Of a stretch of DNA of 64,000 nucleotides, positions 7,980-16,799 are shown piece by piece (the first letter of the stretch is position 1; each line of letters begins with the position of its first letter). This DNA comes from Bacillota bacterium (GTDB lineage: Bacteria; Bacillota; Clostridia; Peptostreptococcales; Anaerovoracaceae). Below the pieces are notes generated by a model. The model was given only the letters and a program-made list of their open reading frames with translations, ran no database searches and had not been told where the DNA came from. Location of the stretch: the NCBI GenBank assembly GCA_017443515.1, contig JAFRXM010000054.1, positions 1 through 64,000 of the forward strand, read 5' to 3'. Position numbers and translations under genes: made by a program.

Positions 7980-8756
7980 CTAGCGCCTTCCGCGGCGGAC
8001 GTTTGCCTTGGTCTTCTTATCCTTGGAAGACTCGTCCTGCGCCTTTATGTACGGGAACGCGGCCAGCGTATCCAGCTGCAGGTACTTGGTGACGTCCTCG
8101 TCTGTCTTGATGGTGTCGTCAAGCATGTAGCGGATGACCACCCAGGCGACGACCAGAAGAGCGCCTGCCAGCGCACCGATCTCGGTGTTGCGCGTGGTGT
8201 TGGGGCTGCTCTTTTTTACCGGCACCACTGCCCTTTGTACCACGGACGGCTTGTCAGTGCTCATGATGTCGGCTATGCGCTCGCGGAGGTGCTCCGAGAG
8301 CACGTTGCTGATGTTGGCGGAGCGGATGGGATCCTCGTCCGTAACGGAGATCCTAAGCAGGTGCGAGTTGCTGGGGTTTACGATGGAGATCCGCTTTGAG
8401 AGCTCTTCGTAGGTGGTGTCCAGATGTAGCTCGTTGATGACCGACTCGACTACGTCCCTTGTGCCGCCGATTATCTTGAAGTCCTCTGTGAGCGTGCTGC
8501 CCAGGTTGATGTCCGCAAGCTGCGTGATGCTTGTGGTCTTGGAGAACACGTAGATTATGGACTCCGCTTTGTAGAGCGGCGTGATGAGGAACTTTGTTAC
8601 CGAGAACAGCAGCGCAGCGCCTATAACGAAGCCTATGACGACATACCAGATATGACCCCATATGACCCTTGCGAGCTCCACGAGATCTATGGTCTGATCG
8701 TCGTAGTCGTTTGCCCTGTTTTTATTCTGCTGTCCGGTTACGGTATTCGGTTCCAT
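7980..8756 (-). CDS. cpsC: CpsC/Wzz-type chain-length determinant and kinase activator
   Basis: A 258-residue membrane protein with two helices (about residues 38-60 and 195-213) flanking an extracellular domain, typical of Firmicute CpsC/CapA. It regulates chain length and activates the separately encoded CpsD kinase. The cytoplasmic tail is basic (KANVRRGRR). It is the first gene of the operon. An AGGAGAG ribosome site precedes the ATG at 8756, and a consensus promoter lies about 30 bp further upstream. Confidence 0.9.
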   Translation of the reverse strand: MEPNTVTGQQNKNRANDYDDQTIDLVELARVIWGHIWYVVIGFVIGAALLFSVTKFLITPLYKAESIIYVFSKTTSITQLADINLGSTLTEDFKIIGGTRDVVESVINELHLDTTYEELSKRISIVNPSNSHLLRISVTDEDPIRSANISNVLSEHLRERIADIMSTDKPSVVQRAVVPVKKSSPNTTRNTEIGALAGALLVVAWVVIRYMLDDTIKTDEDVTKYLQLDTLAAFPYIKAQDESSKDKKTKANVRRGRR

Positions 8757-8785
8757 ATACCTCTCCTATATTATAGATATCGGTT

Positions 8786-8814
8786 ATTATATACCCCGAG
8801 TTTGGGCATTGCAA
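8786..8814 (-). promoter_or_regulatory. Sigma-A promoter of the exopolysaccharide operon
   Basis: On the minus strand a TTGCAA -35 box (8809-8814) and a perfect TATAAT -10 box (8786-8791) are separated by 17 bp. The start of transcription would fall about 20 bp before the cpsC start codon, so there is little room for a long leader at this end. Confidence 0.75.
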
Positions 8815-8968
8815 GTTTATAATATACTTTTTTACAGGATTTTTGCGACTCTTTTTTCACAATTGTTAAAACGGCACAAACGGGCGAACGATCTTTGTCA
8901 GATTTGTTAGTAATGATCGGCAAAAGGTCGGAAAAAGGGCACGGGTGCGGGGCGGCCCCGCTGCCTTC

Positions 8969-9310
8969 TTACTCGTACCTTGCGTCGCGCAGGGGCTTGT
9001 CCCAGAACACCTTGCCGCCGGCCTGCTCTGCCAGCTTGTCGATGTGCTCCCTGAGGACTTCCAGATAAGTCTTGTCGCGCTTTTTCGAGCGGCGGCCTGC
9101 CGTGTCGCAGAGGACCTCGCTGAAATACGCATCGTATGAGACCGCGAAGTCGTCCTCGCTGTTGTGAGGGAAGAATGTTGCCGCTGCCTCGTAGCGTATG
9201 CGGCCTGCCTCGGAATCGGCGATCAGCATCACCAGCGCTGCGTGGCGGTCCACGCCGTTTGCGGTAAGCTCCGCTTCGAAATACTGTTCATAAATGTTTA
9301 TAGTAGCCAT
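8969..9310 (-). CDS. Hypothetical protein, 113 residues
   Basis: I set the start at MATINIYEQYFEAE, the ATG ending at 9310, preceded by an aggAGG-like site overlapping the end of the upstream gene region. The protein is soluble and acidic at the start and ends in basic, helix-forming segments (RRSKKRDKTYLEVLREHI). No family is recognised. It lies 16 bp after the LOG-family gene in the same direction and is probably co-transcribed with it. Confidence 0.65.
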   Translation of the reverse strand: MATINIYEQYFEAELTANGVDRHAALVMLIADSEAGRIRYEAAATFFPHNSEDDFAVSYDAYFSEVLCDTAGRRSKKRDKTYLEVLREHIDKLAEQAGGKVFWDKPLRDARYE

Positions 9311-9326
9311 TTTGCCTCCTGTCCTT

Positions 9327-9881
9327 TTAGCGCCCTTCCACCGCGGCCCGGATCTCCTCCAGGGTCCTGGCAAAGCAGATCTGCCGCTGCTGCGAGACGT
9401 TCGAAAGCCCCGTTTCCGCCATTTTGGCCAGCTGGATGCGCAGGCCTTCGTAATAGCCGTCCAGGTCGTAGACTATGCAGGGCACGTCCATGTGCCCCAG
9501 GTAGACCGCCGACATGACCTCTGCGATCTCCTCCAGGGTGCCGGTGCCGCCCGGAAAAGCTATGAACGCGTCGCCAAGCTCTATCATTTTGGCTTTGCGC
9601 TCCGCCATGGTCTCAGTTACGATCAGCTCGTCGATGTCGTCGTAAACGAGCCCCATCTCCACGAAAAAGCGCGGCTCCACGCCGGTGACCCTGCCGCCGG
9701 CAGCAAGCACGCTTTCGGCAAGCACGCCCATCAGGCCGCACTTTGAGCCGCCGTAGACCAGGCGGCGCCCGCTTTTCCCTATCCAGGTGCCAAGCTCGCG
9801 CGCGGCTTTCTCAAAACGCGGGTCCAGGCTTTCGTTGGCGCCCAGGTATACTGTTATAGTCTGATGTTTGATTTCCGGCAT
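9327..9881 (-). CDS. LOG/TIGR00730-family nucleoside 5'-monophosphate phosphoribohydrolase
   Basis: A 184-residue Rossmann-fold protein of the lysine-decarboxylase-like (LOG) family. These enzymes cleave the N-glycosidic bond of (modified) AMP. The PGGTGTLEE motif near residue 108 is the family hallmark, and the YGGSKCGLMGVLAE segment near residue 43 is also typical. Length is normal. It is not linked to the exopolysaccharide operon. It appears to head a two-gene unit with the 113-residue protein. In bacteria its true substrate is often unknown. Confidence 0.9.
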   Translation of the reverse strand: MPEIKHQTITVYLGANESLDPRFEKAARELGTWIGKSGRRLVYGGSKCGLMGVLAESVLAAGGRVTGVEPRFFVEMGLVYDDIDELIVTETMAERKAKMIELGDAFIAFPGGTGTLEEIAEVMSAVYLGHMDVPCIVYDLDGYYEGLRIQLAKMAETGLSNVSQQRQICFARTLEEIRAAVEGR

Positions 9882-10009
9882 GTTAGTCTCCCTGCAGCCT
9901 TATTTCTAATAGTATATCACACCTGCCTGCAAAAAAACTGCGGCAACTGTAAAAAACCGCTTTTCAAGTCCCGGGTTTTGTGTTATCATAATCAAGCGCA
10001 ATTAAATTT

Positions 10010-10085
10010 GGTCCATTAGCTCAGCTGGGAGAGCGTCTGGGTGACAACCAGAAGGTCACAAGTTCAAGTCTTGTATGGGCCACCA
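10010..10085 (+). tRNA. tRNA-Val (anticodon GAC)
   Basis: A complete cloverleaf: acceptor GGTCCAT pairs with ATGGGCC, the D stem is GCTC/GAGC, and the anticodon stem TCTGG/CCAGA encloses loop GTGACAA with anticodon GAC. The T arm has TTCAAGT. An encoded ACCA end is present at 10082-10085. A plausible promoter lies at 9961-9989 (TTTTCA, 17 bp, TATCAT). A strong terminator follows immediately. Confidence 0.95.
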
Positions 10086-10090
10086 AAAAA

Positions 10091-10127
10091 GACCCCGGGA
10101 TGAATGCATTTCGGGGTCTATATTTTT
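10091..10127 (+). terminator. Intrinsic terminator after tRNA-Val
   Basis: Arms GACCCCG and CGGGGTC enclose a loop of about 14 bases, followed by TATATTTTTT. The XRE-type gene starts only 20 bp beyond, so it needs its own promoter or read-through. Confidence 0.8.
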
Positions 10128-10146
10128 TGCAAAGGAGGCGATAGCA

Positions 10147-10494
10147 TTGAAAATGAAAGAGTTTCCAGTCATCGACCCTGCGGCCACGGGTGAGAACATC
10201 CGAAGGCTGCGCCAGATGCGCGGGCTTACTGTTCGCGACCTCCAGAGCTTCTTCGGCTTCGAAGAGCCGCAGGCCATCTACAAATGGCAGAGGGGCGACA
10301 GCCTCCCCACGGTAGATAACCTCTACGCGCTCGGAAGCCTTCTGGAAGTGCCGCTGGAGCAGATAATCATCCCTATACGCAGACCCCTGAAAATAACAGA
10401 GCAGCAGGAAAGGACCTGCTGCTCTGAGCGTTTTTGGAGGAGGCTTCCGCCATTTTTCCCGCTGCCCGGCTCCGGCATTCTGCAGTCTGCCTGA
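10147..10494 (+). CDS. XRE-family helix-turn-helix regulator
   Basis: A 116-residue DNA-binding protein. I favour the TTG at 10147, which sits 8 bp from a perfect AAAGGAGG site; the ATG at 10153 is the alternative. The helix-turn-helix spans about residues 18-70 (ENIRRLRQMRGLTVRDLQSF, then the recognition-helix region EEPQAIYKWQRGD, then LPTVDNLYALGSLLEVP). The C-terminus is short and cysteine-containing, with no ligand domain. It stands alone between a tRNA and minus-strand genes, and its target is unknown. Confidence 0.8.
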   Translation: MKMKEFPVIDPAATGENIRRLRQMRGLTVRDLQSFFGFEEPQAIYKWQRGDSLPTVDNLYALGSLLEVPLEQIIIPIRRPLKITEQQERTCCSERFWRRLPPFFPLPGSGILQSA

Positions 10495-10793
10495 TCCCGG
10501 CGTTCTGCAGCCCGGCGGGCTTTGGGAGAGTATAGATCATTCACTGCCTGCAAAAGCAGGCCGGTTTCTCACCCTGGATAGAGACGTTTTTTGCTTTTTC
10601 GCTTCTGCGGCGGTGGCGTTTTTTGCGGATCTGCGCTCTTGCGCCTTGCGCTTTGCGATCCGGTCAGCGTGTCGGGATCATCTGACATTCTGTTTCCGGC
10701 AATCATATGCTTGTACCTTTTGGTACGCTGTGCAGCTTTATAGTTCATCTGCACCTGAACCGGCTTTTGCCTCCTCTGTTTTATGCCGGGGTC
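10495..10793. other. Intergenic stretch without a supported gene
   Basis: This stretch holds only a 61-codon minus-strand frame (10569-10754) starting with GTG, with a GGAGG-like site 15 bp upstream. Its product would be very basic and low-complexity, so I do not call it a gene. No clear RNA structure or repeat was seen. Confidence 0.4.
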
Positions 10794-11432
10794 TTAAGCC
10801 CCGGCGCCGCTGACGTAGTTTTCGAAGGCCTCGGCAAAACTGCTGTTGACGTCGAAGGGCGGGTCGTACTCCACCTTCGAGGTCACAAGGCACAGGTCCA
10901 GCTGCGCCGAAGTCTCGTCGGACTTTTTATTGAGTTTTGCAAGCTCCTTTCTTACCAGATTCCTGTCGTAGTTGATGGTCACCACCCGCTTTACATCGCA
11001 GCGGTAGCTCACCTGGTTGCCGTCGGCGTTGAAACGGTAGCCCGTCCCGCCGTTCGATATCACCTGCTCGCTGCTGCGAAGGTCGTTCATGTGCCGAAGC
11101 GTGCGGGCGACGCTCTGCCGAAGAGCGTTGAGGCTCACCTCGCTGTCAAGGTCTATGGGCAGCTGCTCTTTGGCCTTCCTTACGGCCATAAACAGGCGCT
11201 GCTTTTCAGCCAGGAGCCACAGCAGGAACTCCGCGAGCTTTGTTATCTGCGCGTGGTACTCGCTGTCGGGCGCGACCCTTACGGTCTCGTCCATGGCGTC
11301 GGCCATGACCTTGTGGCGCAGGTTGGTGTTCTCCACCTTTGTGATGTTGGAATCGTTTGCCAGTATGCACTGTATCTCGTCCATGAAGGACTGCAGTTTG
11401 TTCTGATAACGGAACGCTTCTTTCAGATTCAT
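10794..11432 (-). CDS. Hypothetical soluble helical protein, 212 residues
   Basis: A largely helical, charged protein (LKEAFRYQNKLQSFMDEIQC at the start, several heptad-like stretches up to about residue 120). The middle has a polar YRFNADGNQVSYR segment and the end is FAEAFENYVSGAGA. There is no signal peptide or membrane segment. I do not recognise the family. The ribosome site AGGAGG at 11439-11444 is one arm of an 11-bp inverted repeat (see the separate entry), so its translation may be controlled by RNA folding. It appears monocistronic. Confidence 0.7.
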   Translation of the reverse strand: MNLKEAFRYQNKLQSFMDEIQCILANDSNITKVENTNLRHKVMADAMDETVRVAPDSEYHAQITKLAEFLLWLLAEKQRLFMAVRKAKEQLPIDLDSEVSLNALRQSVARTLRHMNDLRSSEQVISNGGTGYRFNADGNQVSYRCDVKRVVTINYDRNLVRKELAKLNKKSDETSAQLDLCLVTSKVEYDPPFDVNSSFAEAFENYVSGAGA

Positions 11433-11435
11433 ATA

Positions 11436-11485
11436 AATACCTCCTGTTGATCACGTGAGTTGTTTTCGTGTCTGCAGGAGGTATT
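11436..11485 (-). promoter_or_regulatory. Ribosome-site-sequestering inverted repeat
   Basis: An 11-bp perfect inverted repeat (AATACCTCCTG at 11436-11446 and CAGGAGGTATT at 11475-11485) spans the leader of the 212-residue gene. In the minus-strand transcript the Shine-Dalgarno sequence pairs with an upstream anti-Shine-Dalgarno copy. The 28-base loop contains the 8-bp palindrome TCACGTGA (11451-11458). No T-run follows, so translational control is more likely than termination. Confidence 0.5.
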
Positions 11486-11523
11486 ATAGCGTTCGCTTAT
11501 TCAGCTGTCATTGAACTGCTGGT

Positions 11524-14500
11524 TTAATCCTTCTTTTTCTTCTTTTTTCCGGAGATCACTATGCCGCCGATGGCTGCAAGGGCTGCCACGCAGATGCCGC
11601 CGTAGAGCCACAGGCTGTTGTCGTCGCCGGTCTTCGGGTCGTCGTCCGGCTCATCCGGAGTATCCGGTTCGGGCGCTGCCTTTGCTTCGGCAGTCACCTT
11701 GAATTCTATGGTCTTTCCGTCTTCGCTTATCGTAACGGTGCCGGTAAATTCCGCGGTGCAGCCTTCGGGCGCGCCCTCGAGTTTGACGGTGTACTCGCCG
11801 TACGGAAGATCGCTCAGCTCGTACACGCCGGCCGAGGTCTCAGTAAGCTCGCCCACCTTATTGCCGTCCTTGTCGTATACCGTAAACTTCGCGCCGGAGA
11901 GCATCTTCGAAGGATCAGCCGAATCGGTAAGGCTTACCCTTACGCCGCCCTTTACCGGCTCGTTTTTGATCTCGACCTTAAAGACCTCGCCCTCACCTTT
12001 GGAGCTGACCGGATACCCGGCCTTATCAGGCACGTAGCCTTCGACAGCCTTGATCTGCCTTACGGTGTATTCGCCGGCCTCTGCTATGCTGAAGCTGAAG
12101 ACGCCTTCCGCGTCGGATACAGCGGTCATAAGAGGCTCATCCAAGCCTTCCTTGTACAGCCCGAATTCCGCGCCTTCCAGAGGATCGCCTTTCTCATCCA
12201 GGACCTTTCCTACCACTGAATCCTGCTGCTTCTCAGCCGGGTTAGTCAGGTAGATCGCCTCGTTGGACTGCTGGGTGCCGTCCTTATCCACCAAAGATAC
12301 GTATGCTCCGCGAAGGCCTTTGCCCAGGCCTTCCTTCCAGACGCTGTCCATGTCTATGTCGAAGTGGTAGATCTGTCCGGTGAGCGCCTCGTCGCCCTCG
12401 TCATACTGAACTATCATCTCGTCCGTGGGCAGGCTGAAGTGCAGCTGTCCGGAACTTCCGCCCGCTTTTACATCGTTGACTCCAAGGCTTGCCGTAAGCA
12501 CCGGTCTTATCGTGCTTCCGGTCTGCGTTCCGGAGTCCTGATCATCCACATAATCCAGGACTATCTTCACCATCGGAGCCTCTTCACCCATAAAGGTGTT
12601 GTTCTCAAAGCTGGTGCTTATGTAATGCTTGCCGCCGATAAGGATGTTCTCCGCGGTAAGGGTCATGTTGTCGGATGCCACCGGAGCGGTATTTACAACG
12701 TCCTCTATGGATCCGTTGTACTCGTAGCCGCCGGTGACCGTGACTTTTATCTCGTGCTCCTTGTTTATCGTCCAGCTGGGGTTGGGCCTTATAAGCATCC
12801 TGTCAACTCGGGAATCTCCGGTGTACATATCCTCGCCGCTGAAGAAGTAGCTGCTCGGATAGTAATCGTTATTGCCGTTGGTGAGCATGAGGACTGTGCC
12901 GTTCTCATCCACGATCTGGTAAGGAACAGAGTTCTCCACGCCGTAGCCGTAGTTTCTTACGGTAACGAAGAGCTCGATCGCCTTCTGGTCAGAAAGCACA
13001 AGGTAATCCGGGATCCTGACGTCTGTTACCAGAAGGCCCCTGTCCGCGCTCTGAAGCCACATGCGTATCTTTTCCGCGTAGCGGTCGGGGTTGCTGGGCT
13101 TTGTGCTGTAGACTATGGTAAGTCCGCTGGCTTCGCATTCATCAGGGTTATAGGCCGCAGCAAAGGTGCGCACCTCATCGCCGTAGGCAAACCTTATATC
13201 CAAAGGCCCGTGCAGCTTTGTGGAAAGCTTTCCGGAAGCATCCTTATCCGTTGTTATAGTGTAGATCTTGGCGATGTTATAACCTTTTTCGCTCTTTCCT
13301 GTTTCGAAATCGGTCTCGTAATCACCTACCACGCCGATAAGATACACGGCGGAGTCGTTATTGTTGGTGATCATGGCGTAGCTGTTGTCAGCGTTTATGA
13401 CGCCGGAACCGTTCTCCACCTTGTCCGCGGACCACTCGTAGCCGCCTGAGGTGGGCACCTTGTTCATCCAGTAGACGTTGCTGCCCACGACGAAATAGCT
13501 GCAGCCGTTCATGTACTGCCAGTTGGTGATCATCGAATCGTGCTTGATGATGCCTTTTCTGACATCTTCGGTGGCGATCATGCCGTCTATGTCGATGCGG
13601 ACGTTGCACTTTAAGCTCTCTTCGTAGTAGCCGTTTGCTCCGTAGCCTCTTGCGTAGATGTACTTGTCCGAAGACTTAAGGTTGTCGACCACCCAGTAGG
13701 TGGGTTCATCCGAAACGATTACGCCCGTGGACTGCACCTTGCTGTCTCCTATGTTCCTGAAGGAGCGGTTCTCGGGATGCCCTTCCTCGCCCCAGGATAT
13801 ATACCAGCTGGTGTAGCTTAAAGACGCGCCCAGCGCTCCTTTAAGACTTATCTTTCCGTCGCTGTCGACACATTCTTTGATGTACGTAGCCGCGTACGCA
13901 ACAGAGCAGAGATCTCCGCTTCCTGCGGGCTTGGGAGCGCTGTAAAGATACTCGCCTTTTTGGCTCTGGTCGCTTGCCAGGACCGCACTTACGGTCTTTT
14001 CTTGGTCCAGATCCACGACTATGGCGTATACGTCCGTGCTGCGAAGCCTTGCTTCCTCGTCCGTAAGCTTATCGTCCACCACGACAGCGCCTATATAGAT
14101 CTTGTTGGATCCTGCTTCTGTCTTGTTCGGGACCACCACGTATTCAGATACCGACCTGGTCTCGTCCTCCGGCAGGCGCACTCTGTAAAGCCCGCTCCAA
14201 AGGTTTCCGGTATCGGGGTTCTGAAGCTGATAGTATATGTCGGTCCGGGATCCGTTGTAACCGAGCCTTACGAGGGCTGTATAGTCTGCCGTAGACGCAA
14301 ACTGCAGCTGGGAATCCGGAAGAACCGTGGCGTCTACGTCTATTATCCTGGACTGTCCTTCCACGCCTTCACCGGCCTCAAGCGCTGCTGTCCCCGCGTC
14401 GCTTCCTACGGTCTCGCCTGGCCTTAGGAAGAAATCGTCGTGATCTTTTCCGTCATCTGTAAGCGCCGGGATCAGCCCCTCTTCGAACTCTGTCATGTCC

Positions 14501-16647
14501 ATGGGCTTGAACTCGATGCTCTCAAGCAGCAGCTTTTCCAGCTCCTCTTTCTTCCAGTTGCTGTCGTCGAGCCGCTTTGCGCCCTGCGTGCAGTCCATGC
14601 TGACGACTCCGGAGTAGAAGAGCAGATAGTATTCGAACCTGAGGCCGAAGAGGATATCTATGAAGCTGTGCGGAGGATCGGTAAACATGTTGGCCTTGCC
14701 CTTTGCAAGCACTGCCGCGATGTCAAAATCCACGTAGCCCACGGCGGCTCCGCCCAGCACGCCTTTTACGCCTACGCCTCCGAACACGGAAAGGCCTATT
14801 AAGACTTCGATCCTGGCACTGACGTCTGTTCCGTCTCCTGCGGCGTACTTCCACTCCTTATCCTGGTCATGGCCTGTGGGGGGAGTCTTCATCGCAAAGC
14901 TTACGGCGATCTGGGAATTGATCTTCAGGTGCCCTTCGAATCCGAGATAGAACGGGATCACGATGGGCCCTGCGGGTATGAGGAAATACTCGGTAAGCCC
15001 TGCTGAAAGCGAGTGCGAAAACAGCATGCCGCCGGTTCCGAATTTGTCGTTGGTCTCCTTGTTGTGGTTGGCGCGAAGGAACACCGAGAAGTTCATGGAA
15101 AAGTCGTAGTTCGCGTTAAGAACGTGCTTGAGTTTGTTAGGAGATTCCAGTATCGCATCGCCTTTTTTTACTTTTTCCGCGTTCTCCCAGAAACTCTTCT
15201 GGAAGACCTCGAACGGTTTATCGAGGTTTTTGAAAGCCTTCGGGTTCCAGGAGCTTGCAAACAGCGAGCTGAACTTGCTCTGGACATCCGGAGCGAGCCT
15301 GGTGAAATCGTAGGACGCCATCAGTATGAACGTTCCGTCAGGGTATATTCCGAAAGATACCGGGATCGAGAGTATCTGCATGCTCTGGTTGAGCCATCCG
15401 CCGCCGCTGAGCATGTCCTCGGTGTCGCCGTCGAGGTTTCTTTCGGTAACTGGGGCTTCGGTCTCGCCGGATCCGGGCTTATTTACCATGTTTTCGACAG
15501 TTACATGATCCAGGGCGACTGAAGTGCTGCCCAGGCTTATGCTTACCTTATCGTCTTCTTTAAAGAGGCCCGCGCTCTGCTCCACCCATCTCTTCTTTGC
15601 GGAATAGACCCTGGTGTCGGGATCCAGCTCAAAGGAGGAGCCCTGGCTCAGTTCCAGAACGGTCTTGCCTCTGTTGTCTGCGTTGATCTCGATGGTCTCG
15701 GGGAACTGGGCGTTTCCGGTCTTTGTCACGAGCACCTTAAGCTCAAGGTCGGCGGTGTCCATGTCGCAAAGGACCAGCTTGGTCTCTTCGTTTACCATGT
15801 CTTTTCCGGAAAGGTCGACTCCGCGGATGTATACTTCGTTCTCCTCGGATTCTTCAAGTTCTATGGTCTCGTGAAGACCTTTGCCCATCTGTCTGTCAAG
15901 TATCGTTACGGCGCGGTATCCCGGGGCCTGGATATCTATTATTCCGAAGAAATTGTCCGGGATCTTGTCGAATACAGCGATTCCCGGGGTGTTTCCGCTT
16001 GATGCCGGTGTGCTTTGGGTGACGCGCGCACCGGACTCGTCCAGATAGGATATGGTAACCAGGGCGTTGGGGATGCCTGTGCCGTCCTTATCGCGCACCC
16101 ACCAGCTCATGGCGTCCTTGTCGACCACGAACACCCAGCTGCTGGCGTTGGTGTCGGCGCCCAGCACTCTTACTTTTTCCATCTTATTGCGGACGAGTCC
16201 GAATTCGGCGCCCTGGAGCAGATCGCCGCTCTTAAGGTAGGCCTCGAGCTTGCCGCTTGTTATAAAGTCATTGGCGCGGCCGACCACCTTCGAGACGGTA
16301 TCACGGGATACAGGCTCGAATCCGGCTGCGACGTTTATTGCCGCCGAGAATTCATCAATAGCCTCGGCCGAGATGAGGGATCCCAACACTTCCGCCCCTT
16401 CGTTCTCCATGACGCCGTAGTAGTCGGTCAGTTCGGACAGAGCCTCGCGCCTTGGCAGCTTGCTGGAATCCGTTGTGTTGCCGGACGCCTCTGCGCCTGT
16501 TAACGGAAAGCCCGTGACCCCTTCCGGGTTGGGACCGTCAGCAGGCAGCGGCTCCATAGCCTCGTCCTGAGCAAAGACTGAAATGGGGCCTGCAAGGGCC
16601 ATCGTCAGGGCCATCAGCAGGCAGATGATCTTTCTTGGTAAGTTCAT
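11524..16647 (-). CDS. Giant cell-wall-anchored surface protein with SpaA/CnaB-like repeats
   Basis: A 1707-residue exported protein. A signal peptide covers about residues 1-27. Near residue 145 a LLQGAEFGLVRNK segment resembles the start of a SpaA-type beta-sandwich, followed by a carboxypeptidase-regulatory-like segment. A long central region of mixed beta character follows with no recognised domain. Two CnaB/SpaA-like modules lie near the C-terminus (VVGKVLDEKGDPLEGAEFGL and KMLSGAKFTVYDKDGNKVGE). An acidic PDTPDEPDDD linker precedes the sorting signal DPKTGDD, a hydrophobic helix and a poly-lysine tail. It probably acts as an adhesin or pilin-like scaffold. It sits downstream of an ECF sigma/DUF4179 pair but beyond a terminator. 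Confidence 0.85.
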   Translation of the reverse strand: MNLPRKIICLLMALTMALAGPISVFAQDEAMEPLPADGPNPEGVTGFPLTGAEASGNTTDSSKLPRREALSELTDYYGVMENEGAEVLGSLISAEAIDEFSAAINVAAGFEPVSRDTVSKVVGRANDFITSGKLEAYLKSGDLLQGAEFGLVRNKMEKVRVLGADTNASSWVFVVDKDAMSWWVRDKDGTGIPNALVTISYLDESGARVTQSTPASSGNTPGIAVFDKIPDNFFGIIDIQAPGYRAVTILDRQMGKGLHETIELEESEENEVYIRGVDLSGKDMVNEETKLVLCDMDTADLELKVLVTKTGNAQFPETIEINADNRGKTVLELSQGSSFELDPDTRVYSAKKRWVEQSAGLFKEDDKVSISLGSTSVALDHVTVENMVNKPGSGETEAPVTERNLDGDTEDMLSGGGWLNQSMQILSIPVSFGIYPDGTFILMASYDFTRLAPDVQSKFSSLFASSWNPKAFKNLDKPFEVFQKSFWENAEKVKKGDAILESPNKLKHVLNANYDFSMNFSVFLRANHNKETNDKFGTGGMLFSHSLSAGLTEYFLIPAGPIVIPFYLGFEGHLKINSQIAVSFAMKTPPTGHDQDKEWKYAAGDGTDVSARIEVLIGLSVFGGVGVKGVLGGAAVGYVDFDIAAVLAKGKANMFTDPPHSFIDILFGLRFEYYLLFYSGVVSMDCTQGAKRLDDSNWKKEELEKLLLESIEFKPMDMTEFEEGLIPALTDDGKDHDDFFLRPGETVGSDAGTAALEAGEGVEGQSRIIDVDATVLPDSQLQFASTADYTALVRLGYNGSRTDIYYQLQNPDTGNLWSGLYRVRLPEDETRSVSEYVVVPNKTEAGSNKIYIGAVVVDDKLTDEEARLRSTDVYAIVVDLDQEKTVSAVLASDQSQKGEYLYSAPKPAGSGDLCSVAYAATYIKECVDSDGKISLKGALGASLSYTSWYISWGEEGHPENRSFRNIGDSKVQSTGVIVSDEPTYWVVDNLKSSDKYIYARGYGANGYYEESLKCNVRIDIDGMIATEDVRKGIIKHDSMITNWQYMNGCSYFVVGSNVYWMNKVPTSGGYEWSADKVENGSGVINADNSYAMITNNNDSAVYLIGVVGDYETDFETGKSEKGYNIAKIYTITTDKDASGKLSTKLHGPLDIRFAYGDEVRTFAAAYNPDECEASGLTIVYSTKPSNPDRYAEKIRMWLQSADRGLLVTDVRIPDYLVLSDQKAIELFVTVRNYGYGVENSVPYQIVDENGTVLMLTNGNNDYYPSSYFFSGEDMYTGDSRVDRMLIRPNPSWTINKEHEIKVTVTGGYEYNGSIEDVVNTAPVASDNMTLTAENILIGGKHYISTSFENNTFMGEEAPMVKIVLDYVDDQDSGTQTGSTIRPVLTASLGVNDVKAGGSSGQLHFSLPTDEMIVQYDEGDEALTGQIYHFDIDMDSVWKEGLGKGLRGAYVSLVDKDGTQQSNEAIYLTNPAEKQQDSVVGKVLDEKGDPLEGAEFGLYKEGLDEPLMTAVSDAEGVFSFSIAEAGEYTVRQIKAVEGYVPDKAGYPVSSKGEGEVFKVEIKNEPVKGGVRVSLTDSADPSKMLSGAKFTVYDKDGNKVGELTETSAGVYELSDLPYGEYTVKLEGAPEGCTAEFTGTVTISEDGKTIEFKVTAEAKAAPEPDTPDEPDDDPKTGDDNSLWLYGGICVAALAAIGGIVISGKKKKKKD

Positions 16648-16743
16648 GGTGTATTCCTTTCCGCGTACGGGGCGTGGATATGATACTATGAATAAGGTTT
16701 TATAATTTTAAAGTATAACACATGTGTTAATATTATGTCATCC

Positions 16744-16780
16744 AAAAAACGCCCCTTGCGCATACTGCGAAGAGACGTTT
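16744..16780 (-). terminator. Intrinsic terminator after the DUF4179 gene
   Basis: On the minus strand an imperfect stem (AACGTCTCTTCGCA with TGCGCAAGGGGCGTT) is followed by TTTTTT. It separates the sigma/anti-sigma unit from the giant surface-protein gene. Confidence 0.7.
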
Positions 16781-16799
16781 TTTTGCGTCGATTACCGGT

